Source: Muscardinus avellanarius
Lineage: Eukaryota; Chordata; Mammalia; Rodentia; Gliridae
NCBI GenBank assembly: GCA_963383645.1
Contig: OY726560.1
Span: 86,777,093 to 86,841,092, forward strand
Direction of reading: 5' to 3'
DNA length: 64,000 nt
Below, one piece after another: positions 11,436 through 23,388 of the stretch; the stretch's first letter is position 1; each line of letters starts with the position of its first letter. A program made the position numbers and the translations under genes. Below the pieces are notes generated by a model. It saw nothing but the letters and a program-made list of their open reading frames with translations. It searched no databases and had not been told where the DNA came from.

Positions 11436-11620
11436 TATATGTATAACTGTGTATGTATGTGGTACTGGGAATTGACCTAGCAGTGTTCTACCTCTGAGCA
11501 ACACCCACAGCCTTTTTATTTTCCAAAAGGGTCTCCCTAAGTTGCTGAGTGAGCCTGGCCACCAACCTGCCATCCTCCTGTCTCAGCCTCTCAAGTACTG
11601 TGAACCACTGTTCCCAGCTA
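11403..11620 (-). mobile_element. B1-dID SINE with (AC)n tail
   Basis: The (AC)n block at 11403-11430 and AT-rich linker adjoin TGGTACTGGGAATTGACCTA, then a degenerate B1 half ending near CCCAGCTA. The dinucleotide run sits where the SINE 3' tail lies, so it probably grew from that tail. Confidence 0.82.
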
Positions 11621-12485
11621 GTATAATTTAAATATTATCTAATGATTTCCAGTGGAAAATTCAGAATTAAGGTAAAAAGTGACATGAAGCTCTTTATGGT
11701 AATATCAACTACAAAAGAGCAGATTGAAGCTTGTAAAGGCATGGAGACAATTTGCTCTGAGAAGAAATGCAGCTACTGAGGGAGAGGATTGTTCAGCTTT
11801 TTGGGCAATATTAACTAGCTTTACAAGGAGCATTCCTAACACTAAAATGCTATATTTGTTTCTCTTGGATGGAAATAGTAAAAGGTCAATGAGGAAGCCT
11901 TCTATAAAAGCAAGGGAGGTTTTTTTTTTTTTTCACTTCTTACTTCTGTTTTGCCAAAACTCATATACAAAGGAATTTAGTGATGAAGAGTTTGTCTTGG
12001 AAGGAGACAGGTCCATGCAGACCCATTTTCCAGGGAACATTCTATGTGTGAATTCAGTCCAAGTTGTGTTCTAGTCTCTAAGGGCAGGAGGTTTCAACAG
12101 TGCATTGAATATGCTCCATCACAGGGGCCTAGGTTACATCAAGAAAAGCTAAATATATGCAAAAAAATTAGTTCAAAGATGGTTCTCTTTTGGCAATTTT
12201 TCATGAGGACTTAAGAGTCCATGGGGGCACCCTGCCCTTCTCCCTCACGTCGTTTTTAAAGCAGGTTTTATATTTCCTTTTTGTGATATGTTTAACATTT
12301 CTCTCTACCACTAGACTAAGTTCTCTGAGGGCAGAACAGTGACTCTTTTGTCTTCCCTGTTGTTGGACCAGTATTTGGCACAGGGCAGGTCCTCATAAAT
12401 ACTAAAGGTTATTCAAAGGATGTGGAGAAATGTTCCCTTAAATGCACCTGAAAGGAGGTCAGTGTTAGAAATTTCAATGGAGTTG
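11621..12485. other. Unassigned sequence
   Basis: No clear repeat. A 116-codon frame (11724-12074) interrupted by a T-run resembles no known protein, and I treat it as chance. Confidence 0.45.
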
Positions 12486-12750
12486 CCTTAGTCCATTCTG
12501 TGTTGTTATAACAGAATGCTGGAGAGTGGGTGATTTAAAAAGAGAAGAAATGTGTTTCCTCACAGAAATGGAAGCTGAGAAATTCCAGGTCAAGGGGCTA
12601 GCATCTGTGGAGGGCCTTTATGTTGTATCATGACATGGCAGGAGGTAGAGGGCAAGAGGGTGAGAAGGTTAACTCTTGAGCCCCAAATCTGTGTGACCCC
12701 CAGGCTTCTTCTGCAGGTAAGCATTCAAACCACACCAGTATTCAAACCAG
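12486..12750 (-). mobile_element. MaLR-type (MST/MLT-like) LTR, antisense
   Basis: Begins TTAGTCCATTCTGTGTTGTT and continues GAGAGTGGGTGATTTAAAAA. This is the pattern seen when mammalian ERVL-MaLR LTRs are read backwards. GGCATCTG-like and GGCAGGAGGTAGAGGGCAAG blocks follow. The far end is approximate. It appears to be a solo LTR. Confidence 0.7.
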
Positions 12751-13772
12751 ATAATTTAATTATGGACTGAATATTTACCTGATCTCCTTTAGTGATAAGG
12801 CACATTGAAGGAAGAAAAATCTTACCACTGTGATTGAGATTGGCACCCCATTTTCTACTCAGACAACATTTCCCAGGTAAATCTTTTCTATGTAAATGTA
12901 CCAGCCTCCACCTACCGCAAAATTGGGTGCAGTGTTCCTCAGCTATGTCCAACATCTGGCTGGGATTCTGTTTACCAGGAAAGAGGTACACACCCTGCAG
13001 ACACATGTTAGGGAGACTGCCTTGTTGACTACTTTTGAATCCAGTTCCCTAATTCTTTCAGGAATATACCACCTGCAGTTTCTAGGCAATGGGCTGGTTC
13101 AAACTACAAGCCTTAAGTTTCATGAACCTCAGATTATACAGAACAAATCCTGACTGTCATAAGTGCAAGGGGTCACTAATCATCCCATGCTACATTAAGT
13201 TCAAATATCCACTAGTATTTTATTGTATTATTGTACATTTTAAGCCTTCTGTAAGCTCTAAAGATGTATGGCAGAAATTTGACATATAAAACATAATGCA
13301 ATACATTTTATTACTAAGTGAGCATCTATTGCAAGAAGCTTTTAAAAAAATTGTGATATTACCATAGGCTATGGGGTTCTATTATTCCATTAAAGTATTG
13401 ATAAATGATTATAAATAGGCAATTTATATATGTGGCTGTAATGGTTTAAATATTAAAAATATTCTTATACTTGTTAATATAATTTTCCTCCATATTAATC
13501 TAGAAAACACAACCATTCTAGAGAAGAGTCTACTTTCTTAACAGCATTAAAAATATGGAAACTTTCTGACCTAGAAAAGCCACAAGTCACTAGGAAACAA
13601 ATGTAAAGAATTTATTCCATAATGATGCACAGTACCTAGTAATTAAAAGCAATCTAGGGGTCCCACTCTAGGAGATTGGCAGGTTAAATGCCATAGGTAA
13701 CCAAGGAAGAATAATATGCAACACTTAAGTGTCTTGAACTATAGGTATATAAGCAACACAATAAGGGCTTGG

Positions 13773-13773
<1 letters not shown>
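12751..13773. other. Unassigned sequence
   Basis: 12830-13160 is of mixed composition with several overlapping short frames on both strands and no recognised domain. It may be further old LTR sequence. The remainder is AT-rich. Confidence 0.4.
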
Positions 13774-13820
<47 letters not shown>

Positions 13821-13935
13821 GGATTAAACCCAGGGTCATTCTACCTCTGAGCTACACCTCTGGCCTCTTTTATTTTTTGTTTTGAAATAGGGTCTTACTA
13901 AGTTGCTGAGGCTGGCCTTGAACCTGTGATATTAG
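13774..13935 (-). mobile_element. B1-dID SINE, 5'-truncated, with (GT)n
   Basis: (GT)n at 13774-13814 joins TACTAGGGATTAAACCCAGG and a partial B1 half. It stops at TTGAACCTGTGAT, so the 5' third of the element is missing. Confidence 0.85.
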
Positions 13936-14500
13936 CAATCATACAGATGAAGGAAACAAGTGATAAAGAAAGCAAGATTTATAAAAATATTATCTGTATC
14001 AATTTATAACACACATGCAACATATTCTATATATTGTATAAAGATACTTTCATATTGAAGAACTTATCCCTTATTATGAAATCAAAGAAATAATGACAGA
14101 TAAGGAGAAACATAAAGAGAGACAGAGGAGCATGGGAGGAATTTCACTGGAATAACTGGCACAACAGTACAGTCACTAACTGGAATCCTGACTACACAGT
14201 GATGATTGTCATTGGGAACATCCCACCAGCTTACTAAATATGCAACATGTTTCTTCATCTATAAAGTAAGGATTATAATTGTCTAATTTCTATGATTCTC
14301 ACAGACAATAAAATAGCTATGTCATGCAAAGTGCTTAGTATATACTGAGCTGCTCCTGTTATTTTGGGTCATGTCACATAGAATGACCATATAATTGATT
14401 GGAAAGATGGATGGATTAGCCTATAAGCAGCTTTGCAAATTACACCAGCATTCCCCCTGTCGTCTGCCAACAAACAGAAGTTAAGAGGTCAGGACATGGA
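13936..14500. other. Unassigned sequence
   Basis: AT-rich, no feature recognised. The part from about 14400 leads into the L1 fragment. Confidence 0.45.
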
Positions 14501-15362
14501 AAGATTAGAATTTCTTCCATTGACACTAGTCAAAGAAGAAATACACATGGCCAAAAAAGATATTAAAACATGTTCAATAGCATTAGCAATCAGAAAAATG
14601 AAATTCAAAACTACACTGATAATTCATCTAACTCCAGTTAGAAAGGCAATCATCAAGTATACAAACAATAAATGCTAGTGAGGATGTGGGAAAATAGGAA
14701 TTCTCATACCCTGTTGGTGGGATTGCAAATTAATACAGCCACTGTGGAGATCAGTATGGAGGTTCCTCAGAAGACTGGGAGTGGAGCCCCATATGAACTG
14801 AAGTCAGAATATTCTAGCAAAGCATGCATATCCATGTTTATAGCAGAACAATGCACAATAGCCAAAATGGAGAACTGGCCTAAGTGTCTATCAACAGATG
14901 AATGGATTATGAAACTACACTACATATACAATGAAATTTTACTCAGCCAGAAAGAACAAATTATGTCATTTGCAAGAAAATGGATGAAACTAGAGAATAT
15001 TATCCTAAATGAGATTAACCAGTCTCAGAAACTAAAGAGCCATATGTTTTCTTTCATATGCAGAAACTATAGAGAAATTGGGTAACAAAAGGGACTTCAG
15101 AAAAATGAGGGATGATACTAGTAGAGTCGTGGAAGGGGATTTGGGAAGGGAGATGAAAGAAGACAATAAATGAAACAGTTCAAATAATGCTATGAACAGG
15201 TCAAATAATATATGAAATTATTACTATCTGTCTCAATCATATGTACAGAGAGGATGAGGGAGTGGGGCGGGATTCAGAGGGAAAAAAAAACAACTGCTGT
15301 GTTTATGTATGTTTGTATCACTCTGAACTTCATTGTGTTGTATGAATAAAATCCACCAACAT
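14500..15362 (+). mobile_element. L1 3' fragment (end of ORF2 and 3'UTR)
   Basis: The DNA and the frame at 14672-15085 match the ORF2 C-terminal region: AATAAATGCTAGTGAGGATG, CACTGTGGAGATCAGTATGG, CAATAGCCAAAATGGAGAAC and AAAATGGATGAAACTAGAGA. The 3'UTR ends TGTATGAATAAAATCCACCA. The 3'UTR differs from that of the 1-2690 element, so this is another, older L1 family. It is 5'-truncated and dead. Confidence 0.92.
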
Positions 15363-16224
15363 ATTAAAATACCCTCCCCAAAGCCAAATGAAAAGCAAGA
15401 ACAATATTATTATTATTAATTATTATTGTATATATATTATTATTATTATTATTATTAAGAAGGTAAGGCTAAAAGTGGAATTGGTTTAAAATGAGCCATG
15501 AACCAATCATGGAGCTATTAGCATAGCCATAGAGGGAAAGAAACTGAGTCCAAATGTAAAAGAGCAAGGCAGAATTTAAGAGAGATAATGTGTTGTTTTT
15601 TTTTACAGAAAGTACCAACAGGCCCATGGTGGCCAAATCTACTAGCCTGTGGATCTGGTAAAAATAATGTTTCACAAAAAGAAGAAGAGCAGAGAAAACT
15701 CACTGCCTTCAAGATAGCTGAGGGCCTCTACAAGGACAGTGACTTTGGGAACATTAGTCACATGTTGCTTGAGTTGCTAGTTTTTCTATGTCCTCTTTTA
15801 CCTACAGTTTAATTTGCCATTACTTGTTGAAAACTGTAGCCATGTGCCTTACAGTTTTCATTCTGGATATAGTTAGTGGAACCACCATGGTTATACTAAG
15901 TGTATTTCATGGTCCCCCACATTTCCTGCACAGGATTCTAAGCTATAGCTTTTTCACTCTCCAGCAGAGGTGGAATGTCAGCCATATAGGCAGTGTTTGG
16001 TTTTCCATGAAGTCACCCCAAGAGAGCACAAAGAAACAAATAAAGCTAACCATATAACAACTAGAAAAACATACATTTTTCCTTATGGTTTCTTCACCCA
16101 CTGTGGGAATCCCATACTTCCACCATTTCTCATTCCTCCAGTTCCAGGAAGCTGCTTATGTACTTCTAGTCACTGTGCTTTGGCTTGCTCTCCTAGTTCT
16201 TTATGTCATTGAAACTATATACTT
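15363..16224. other. Unassigned, with (TTA)n at 15406-15456
   Basis: An interrupted (TTA/ATT)n tract is followed by unassigned sequence of mixed composition. Short frames on both strands at 15518-16212 have no recognisable domains. Confidence 0.45.
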
Positions 16225-16312
16225 TTGGGGTGACCCATGATGGGGATCAAGCCCAGAGCCTTGGATATGCTAGGCAAGCACACTGCCCCTAGCTATACTG
16301 GCGGCCCTCACA
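16225..16312 (-). mobile_element. ID element (tRNA-derived SINE), monomer
   Basis: Read on the minus strand it is a simple ID: GCTAGGGGCAGTGTGCTTGC, CTAGCATATCC and a degenerate B box (GGGCTTGATCCCC). It keeps the full tRNA-like middle that the composite SINE lacks. Confidence 0.78.
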
Positions 16313-16329
16313 CATCTGTCTTGGGGGAA

Positions 16330-16600
16330 GGCCTGGCTCATTGTGCTCAACACGATTATTCTGAAGTTCACTGAGGTTGCCGCATGTGTCGATAGCTAGA
16401 TCAAGAACTGTTTTCTACTGCTTGAAATGCTTCCATTTATTGTCTGTACCATCCTTTGTGTGTTTACCTATTGTTATACATTTGGTTTGTTTCTAATTTT
16501 GACTAGGTAAAGGTGCTTTGAACATTTGTTTACAAAAAGTAAAGTCATGAAATGGAATGTCTAAGTGGAGGAGAATATTTTACATATTAGTTGCATATTT
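16330..16600 (-). mobile_element. Old LINE 3' fragment, probable
   Basis: ACATTTGGTTTGTTTCTAAT, TTTTGACTA and GCTTTGAACATTTGTTTACA resemble the 3' region of ancient L1 read backwards. It is highly diverged and its limits are uncertain. Confidence 0.45.
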
Positions 16601-16689
16601 TATATCAGAGTAAATTAAAGAAACACAACATGTTGTTGTAAATGAGTATAAATAGCACCAGAGAAAAATTTGTTGTTTTTGTTGTTGTT

Positions 16690-16905
16690 GTTTTTTCCTA
16701 GGAAAGGAACCCAGGGGCATTCTACCTCTGAGATACACCTCTATCCCTTTTTAATTATTTATTTCTAAACAGGGTTTCTCCAAGATGCGTAAGATCTTGC
16801 TAAGATGAAGAGGCTCACCTCAAGTCTGCAGTCCTTCAACCTTAGGCTCCTGAATAGTGGAATTACAAGCATGTGTCACCCCTCTGTCATCACATCCAGC
16901 AAAAG
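16690..16905 (-). mobile_element. B1-dID SINE, diverged
   Basis: AAAGGAACCCAGGGGCATTC, CTACCTCTGAGATACACCTC and a decayed B1 half with extra bases. A (GTT)n tail precedes it. Confidence 0.8.
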
Positions 16906-17203
16906 AGAATCTTATAGAAGAAATCATCGATCACGTGTTTCATTCTTGAGAGCACTGATATTTTTATCACCTTACTTGGAAAAATTTGGCAGTTTATATT
17001 TTAATTCTCCAATATGTGGGTGGTACTTCTACAATTCTCTAAAACTACAATTTGTATAAGGATTCTTTAAAGAATATTAGGTTCACTATAAAATCAACTC
17101 GATAATACACAGAAAACTATAGGAAAGGGGGTTTTTGATACTTTAAGCAGGCTGAATTTTCAAGAAAAATGATTAAAGTGCTCATATTAAAACTAAAGAA
17201 AAA
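16906..17203. other. Unassigned AT-rich spacer
   Basis: No feature seen. Confidence 0.5.
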
Positions 17204-17391
17204 CACTGGGCATGGTGGCGCACGCTTGTAATTCCCGCGCTTGGGAGGTGGAGACTGGAGGATCGCACAGGTTCGAAGCCAGCCGTGCTGGCTTAAGAGA
17301 CCCTGTTTCCAAAAATAAAATAGGTCTGGGAGTGTAGCCCAGAGGTAGAAGGGCTTCCAGGAACCCTAGTACCACCAAAAAAAAAAAAAAA
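17204..17391 (+). mobile_element. Young hairpin-type B1-dID SINE
   Basis: Starts CTGGGCATGGTGGCGCACGC, has the GCCAGC-CGT-GCTGGC hairpin, and ends CAGGAACCCTAGTACCACC plus an A-run. Target duplication AACTAAAGAAAA stands at 17191 and 17401. Confidence 0.95.
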
Positions 17392-17509
17392 ACCAACAAC
17401 AACTAAAGAAAAGGGACACTTTCATATAAATCAATTTTCAAATTTATTTTTAACAACTATTAATTTAGTTGACATAATTTTGGCCAATTCTGTGAATTAT
17501 CCTTATTTC

Positions 17510-17687
17510 TTGACCCTTGTTTGAACACAGAAGCATTCTACCTCTGAACTACATTTTCAGCCTTTTTAAATATTTATTTTTAAGCAGAGTTTCACTGAAT
17601 TGCTGAAGCTGGTCTGGAGCCTGCCATCCTTCTGTCATAGCTTCCCAAGTACTGGGATTATAGGCATGTTCCACCACACATGGCAAT
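17510..17687 (-). mobile_element. B1-dID SINE, shortened and old
   Basis: GAAGCATTCTACCTCTGAAC, GAGTTTCACTGAATTGCTGA and CAAGTACTGGGATTATAGGC in order. The start of the tRNA-like half is lost. Confidence 0.82.
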
Positions 17688-18564
17688 GATCTATTTTTCT
17701 GTTAAGCATTTTAAATTACATACACTAGTTTGCAATGACCCTTAGGTCCTTACATTTGGAAATTCAAACATCTCCAAGTTCATATGACACATTCCGATTA
17801 ATATTCTTTGCAGTATTCATAAACTTTTCAACTTTAATTACTTTTAATTAAATCTACTTTCTTTAAATTGCAAATGCCAATGTTTATTACTATCTGTGTC
17901 AGCGGAAAGATCACAGTTGTTACAGAAGGGCACTTACCTGGTATAAAAAAGCACAATCATACCTCATAGGACAGCAGAAGAAATGAAGGAAGGACTGACA
18001 TGAGAATAGGAATTAGAAATCCCAGCAAGGAGTGCACCCGCCAGGCTCGCAGGCAGATTGCAATGTTAGTTGTGCAAGCTACCAAGATTTGGGGAACTTT
18101 GGCCAACAGCCCTAGGCACAAGCTGAAGTCTGATGACAAGGACCATGCTAAGAGGGCAGAAAATAAACCAGGGCTATGGGCCACATCAGACTGGGCCCTG
18201 GAACCCTTCCCTTGGTTCCTTTGGCTCTGTCTCCATCAGGCTGTGAAGGTAGAAGCCACCCTACATAGCATGGAGCTACCTCCTTTACTACAGGACTGTT
18301 TCCTGACTCCACTCTTCTGCCTCTCAAGGACCCACCCACCTTTTCCAGGAGATGCCATTGCCCATACGAAAAATTCTTCCTAAGCATCTTCATAGTCATC
18401 ATAAACCTTTGCTTAGTGATGAAAATGAGTCAAAGCTTTAAAGACCCTTGTTGAAGAAAATAGTATGAAAGTCACCAAAGACATGTTCCAAAGTCCTCCT
18501 TCATTAGAATCCTCTCCAAACATTTCTTCCATTTCTTATCAGATGATCATACTAGAACATTCAG

Positions 18565-18610
<46 letters not shown>

Positions 18611-18696
18611 AGCCTAGGTGTTCACTCATCCCACAAGTAAGATTGAGCAAGTCTGGAATAAAACCTTGAATCCATACTTTTAAAAGCTTCCTACAA
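17688..18696. other. Unassigned; (AC)n at 18568-18609
   Basis: Mixed sequence. A 127-codon plus-strand frame (18000-18383) overlaps minus-strand frames. It has no domain I know and lies in a GC-richer patch (18000-18360), so I do not call it a gene. An uninterrupted (AC)n tract closes the stretch. Confidence 0.4.
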
Positions 18697-18905
18697 GCTG
18701 GGTGAGGCAGTGTACACTTGTCATCCTAGCACTTGAAAGGCTTAGACAGAAGATCCCAAGTTCAAGGCCAGCCTCAGCAACTTAGGGAGACCCTCAGTAC
18801 TTTAGCAAGACCCTCTTTTAAAAAATAAGAAGTAAAAATGACTAAGGGTATAGCTTGGAGGTAAAATTCTCCTGGGTTTAATCACCAGAATTGAAATAAA
18901 CAGGA
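18697..18905 (+). mobile_element. B1-dID SINE, old
   Basis: GCTGGGTGAGGCAGTGTACA, GGCCAGCCTCAGCAACTTAG, and TATAGCTTGGAGGTAAAATT. It keeps the ancestral 'GCAACTTAGGGAGACCCTC' middle. Tail is lost. Confidence 0.86.
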
Positions 18906-19844
18906 AAATAGTTTCCCATGCCCGGATAGCCAAAAGTTTTATAAACTACAACTACATATTTTGCATTCCTCAACCTTTATAATATGGCCAGTTTAAAAGT
19001 ATTAGAGCTAGATGACTATTGGATTTATTTATTATGCTTTCTCACAGAAATAAACAATATTTTCTTTTTAAAATATGTCTAAGGCATTTTCTCTGAAAGT
19101 TTCAGAAGAAGCATTTCCTTTAACTGCATATTTCTCTAGGATTTTTAAGTGATCTAAGCAGAGATTGCCTGTGCCTCACAAGAATGAAACCTGCTTACGT
19201 GTTTGGCTGAGGGGAGTTTTAGTTTTAGTTTGAAATCTGTATTTTCTTATGAAGATTAGACACGGGCAAACAAGGTCCAGTGTTTACATGCATACACAGA
19301 CATATTACTCTTATGTCTGTACTGCATTGTTGATGAGATGTCACATGAGCTATAGACTTGCTTCTGGAAGGGATAGTGATGACCATCAATGGTCACTAGA
19401 CACATATACATCAAGACTATGTCTTCCAGGTCAGTGCACCTCTCCCTGAGGTCTCTCCCAAATCCATATTAATCTTCACTTTCCCTAACAGAGCACTGCC
19501 TCTTACATCAGTCATTTGATGTTCACATGAAATGCGGCTCAAAGCTTCATAAATTTCCTAATTCACAAATACCATTCTATCATGCTCTCCCCCTCCCTCC
19601 TTCCAAGGAAGTCAATAAGATGAGAGTGAGAGTGGGAGTGGGAGTGAGAGAGAAAGGATTTTCCCCCAAGGAAAGATACACATAATCATGAAAGGTATGC
19701 ATGATGAAATCAGTTTTTTTTTTCTGGCAAGGATTAGAAAATAACAAACTTTAATTTGGGTTGATATGTTACGGCCCATGTCCCTTCCTATATAACAGAC
19801 TTGTTCTCACATGCTGATCTCACAGAATTTACCACATACTTGAT
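18906..19844. other. Unassigned AT-rich sequence
   Basis: Nothing recognised apart from a short imperfect (GAGTGG)n purine run near 19620-19655. Confidence 0.45.
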
Positions 19845-19964
19845 TTTGATTGCTGTTACAAATTTGATTCAGTGTGAAAAGAATAGCATCCACAGCAAAT
19901 GGTTAAATGGTGCTGAGAAAACTGGATGTCCAGGTGGAAAAACATACATATATACATTAGACTT

Positions 19965-19967
<3 letters not shown>

Positions 19968-20013
<46 letters not shown>
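19968..20013. repeat. (GT)n microsatellite
   Basis: Uninterrupted GT tract inside an L1 fragment. It is not attached to a SINE tail. Confidence 0.97.
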
Positions 20014-20016
<3 letters not shown>

Positions 20017-20100
20017 GTTGTTCCTACAACGTGGCATGTATGAAGATTTACTCAAAATGGACCAAGACAGTAAATATAATGCTAAAACTATAATATTCTT

Positions 20101-20325
20101 AGCCGGGCATGGTGATGTAAGCCTGTAATTCCAGTATTTGGAGCCTGAGACAGGAGGATTGCTGACTAGAGGCCAGCAATTTAGCAAGAATCTCAGAAAT
20201 TTGGCAAGACCCTGTTTCAAAATAAATAAAATAGGGCTTGGATTAAGTTGGAGATAGAATGGATATAGGTTCAATCCTTAGTAACACACACACACACACA
20301 ATACACAGACACATGTAAACACACA
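20101..20325 (+). mobile_element. B1-dID SINE with (AC)n tail
   Basis: AGCCGGGCATGGTGATGTAA, shortened B1 middle, GGTTCAATCCTTAGTAAC then an (AC)-rich tail. Flanks share AATATTCTTAG / AAAATTCTTAG. Confidence 0.9.
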
Positions 20326-20453
20326 TAAAATTCTTAGAAAATGTAGGCATAAACCTTGAGGTGTTGAATTTAACAGTAGGGTTTGGTTTTTTGTTTGTTT
20401 GTTTTATTTTAGATGTGACACCAGAATCACAGAAAAAAAAAAACAATAATAAG

Positions 20454-20662
20454 AGCCAGGCATGGTGGCGCACATTTGTAATCCCAGTATTTGGGAGGCT
20501 GAGACAGGAGGATCGAGGTTTGAGGACAGCCTCAGCTACTATGTAGTGAGGCCCTTTGAAACTCAGTGTGATCCTGTTTCAAAATAAAGAACAAAAAATA
20601 GAGCTAGGGGTCGAGCTTAGAAGCAGAATACCCCTGGGTTCCATCTCCAGTACCATAAAATA
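20454..20662 (+). mobile_element. B1-dID SINE
   Basis: GCCAGGCATGGTGGCGCACA ... CCCCTGGGTTCCATCTCCAG. Standard two-block B1 half with a short A-rich tail. Confidence 0.92.
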
Positions 20663-20681
20663 GAAAATATAAGATAAATTA

Positions 20682-20897
20682 CGCCAGGCATGGTGGTGCA
20701 TGCTTGTAATCCCTGCGCTTGGGAGGCTGAGACAGGAGGATCGCGCAGGTTCGAAACCAGCCTCAGCTACTTAGTGTGGTTCTCAGCAACTTAGTGAGAC
20801 CCTGTTTCCAAATAAAATATAAAATGGGTCTGGGAGTATAGCCCAGAGGTAGAAAGCCTCTGGGTTCCACCTCCAGTACCACCAAAAAAAAAAAAAA
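20682..20897 (+). mobile_element. B1-dID SINE, intermediate subfamily
   Basis: GCCAGGCATGGTGGTGCATG, intact TACTTAGTGTGGTTCTCAGC middle, GGTCTGGGAGTATAGCCCAG and AAAGCCTCTGGGTTCCACCT. Target duplication AAGATAAATTAC flanks it. It combines the newer linker with the older B1 middle. Confidence 0.95.
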
Positions 20898-21420
20898 GAT
20901 AAATTACACTTCAGAAAAATTAAATTTTCTTGTGGTTAAAAGAAAATAAGCAAAGTAAAGAAACTACGTAATTTGAGAAAATATTTTAACTCATATATCT
21001 CATAATGGGCATAATACCTAGAACATAAAATAACTCATAACTCTACAACAAAAGGACTAACAACCCACCTAATAAAAAGGATAAAGGATGTGGTTAGATA
21101 ATTCTCCAAAGAAGATAAACATATTGCCAATAAACACATGAGTAGGTGCTGACATTGTTGGGCACTGGGTAAGTGCAAATCAAACCATAACACAAGCCTC
21201 TTTTATAAGAAAAACAGTGGCCATAACAAGTGTTGGTGAGGATGTGGAAAATTTGGAACCATTATTGTTGGTTGGAATGTATAAATAATAGATCAGCTAC
21301 TTTCAAAAACACTTTTCTTGTTCCTCAAAATGCTAATCTATATGAACCAGCAACTACATTCTTAAGTACACATATAACAAAATTGAAAATATATATTCTC
21401 AGAAAACACTTGTACCAGAA

Positions 21421-21530
21421 GCCAGGCAAGGTAGTGCACATCTATGATCTCATTACTTGGGAGGCTGAGATAAAAGAATCGCAAGTTCAAGGCCACTGTG
21501 TGGAAACTTGGGGAGGCCTTGATTCAAGTT
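21421..21530 (+). mobile_element. SINE B1-half fragment
   Basis: AGCCAGGCAAGGTAGTGCAC, TTGGGAGGCTGAGATAAAAG and CGCAAGTTCAAGGCCA. The tRNA-like half is missing. Confidence 0.78.
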
Positions 21531-22589
21531 TTTAATATACAAGCCTTTAGTGGATGTTCAAAGTTGAGAAATGAAGCCTCACTGTGTTCAGAGAGTAACC
21601 AGTGCTCACCCTCTGTCCTCCTTTGTAGGAGCTGGCCACCTTCAGACTTTCCATTTTGTCTGTCTGGTTTTGTGAGTTCTGTGTTTTCATGAATTTTCAT
21701 GTTTGGGCCACTTGATATCTCCTTTGTGGTGAGGAATGTAAATCATTTAGTTTCCCTCTGTGGCTGTCATTGATTTCTTGCTAGGTTGTTTCAGCTTGCT
21801 TTTTAATCATTCATGTTGTTATACAACTGTAAAAGTGCTATAGTAAGTGCTATAGTGTCGTTTTCTACACAGGTGTCACTGTATAATTGGCATCTAAAAA
21901 TAAAATTGAGTTCTTAATATCCATGCTGCATATGGCATATTTGCTGAGTGTTATTGACAATTTTAACATCTGTTCTGTAGATTATTTGAGGAGCATTTCT
22001 AACATGCGAGCATTAGGAACAACTTGCAGGTTTTGGGGCTTCTTCTAACTAGGAAAATGCTTATAGATTGTTATTTTCAGTCTGTACATTATTCTGTTGG
22101 AAAAAATCTGCAATACAATACCAAATGAAAGAGTGAATACCAGGTTTGCTGTTTATCTAAAATTGGAAAATTCCCAAAATATAAAAATTAAGAATAATGA
22201 CTTCCATAACAAATATGTGTGTACATATCACATGATACATAAAAATATCATATGTACATATGAATATTACATATGATACAAAAATTTTATCAAATGTTAC
22301 ACATAGAATAGACATATATAATATATATTATGTTCATACATATATGTGTGCTTATCTGTTCATCATTAGATTAAGGGAGGTCCTTTGGTAACTTTAGAAA
22401 GTTGATGTTAATTAAAAACTAACTATTTGGATTATAATATGATTTTTCTAACAATTGATTAATGGCGTAAATTGCTTTGTTACTTTGGTGATTAGATAGC
22501 CTTGTTGCTGTAAATATAATACAGTTATGAGGAATGGTTGCTTTTAATATGTCTTGGTATAGTTTGTTAATATTTTGTGCATTATAATT
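21531..22589. other. Unassigned AT-rich sequence
   Basis: About 1 kb without recognised repeat. AT-rich imperfect (ATATGTAC)-like palindromic runs lie at 22210-22350. Confidence 0.45.
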
Positions 22590-22764
22590 CTCACACTTCC
22601 CTAATGTACATGATGTACATTAACAAACATATCAAATCAATCACTAAGTCAAATATGAGAAGGAGGGAGGGGGAGAGAATGGGGCAGGAATTGGGTAAGG
22701 GCTAATTGGGTCATGTGTACATGTATGCTTCTACCATCTTGTACTCCATTAAGACGTATGACTA
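22590..22764 (+). mobile_element. L1 3'UTR fragment
   Basis: TAATGTACATGATGTACATT, GGGGAGAGAATGGGGCAGGA, CTTCTACCATCTTGTACTCC and AAGACGTATGACTATGA match the 3'UTR at 2510-2665. It stops before the final CACCAATAAAA and A-tail, and the next base begins another L1's 5'UTR. Confidence 0.88.
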
Positions 22765-23169
22765 TGACTTCTAGGAAGATGGCAACTGAGAAAAGCAGCC
22801 TTGGTGAGTCCTGCTAACACTCGATCTCTATTGCCAAAAAATTAGCACTCTACATATCCAGAAAACACTCAGTAGAGAAATAAAAACTATAAATACAAAG
22901 GACAGAGAAAAAGAAGACTAGAAGAACAACCAGAGAGAAGAAAAGAAACTGACCCACTTTGTGGCAGCAGACACCTCACCAGCTCCCTCTTGCCTCACAG
23001 CACCAGGATCCAGAGAGGAAAAGGTAAACAAGGAGCTGAAGTGAGCAGCTGTAGATTAGTTGGTTGTAACTCAGCAGTTCTTTCAGCACAAAGACCATCT
23101 AAAACTTCCAGTGTGCAAGCTCATCACACCATCCAGGGATTCAGAGCAGAGCTCAAAACCAGAAAAGAG

Positions 23170-23388
23170 CCAGGCATGGTGATGCACGCTTGTAATCCCT
23201 GCGTTTGGTAGGCTGAGACAGGAGAATCTCACAGGTTCAAAGCCAGCCTCAGCTACTTAGTGAGGCTCTCGGCAACTCAGTGAGTCCCTGTTTCCAAATA
23301 AAATATTAAAAAAAAAGTCTGGGAGCATAGCGTGGAGGTAGAAAGCCTCTGGGTTCCGCCCCCAGTACCACAAAAAAAAAAAAAAAAA
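23170..23388 (+). mobile_element. B1-dID SINE, intermediate subfamily
   Basis: GCCAGGCATGGTGATGCACG ... AGAAAGCCTCTGGGTTCCGC, CCCCAGTACC and an A-run. Target duplication CAGAAAAGA flanks it within the L1 5'UTR. Confidence 0.95.

Larger units (their letters stand above)
19845..21420 (+). mobile_element. L1 ORF2 fragment split by (GT)n and three SINEs
   Basis: Four pieces in L1 order: 19845-20100 (AATGGTGCTGAGAAAACTGG ... ATGGACCAAGACAG), 20330-20453 (AAAATGTAGGCATAAACC, ATGTGACACCAGAATCAC), 20663-20681 and 20900-21420 (AAATTACACTTCAGAAAAAT ... GTGTTGGTGAGGATGTGG). Between them sit SINEs at 20101, 20454 and 20682 and a (GT)n tract. This is the ORF2 C-terminal region of an old L1, without frame. 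Confidence 0.85.

Noticed and set aside
11724..12074. 116-codon frame
   Set aside because: Runs through a T-run coding for Phe repeats and resembles no protein.
18000..18402. 127-codon plus-strand and overlapping minus-strand frames
   Set aside because: No domain, no splice context, and overlapping frames on both strands in a GC-richer patch.
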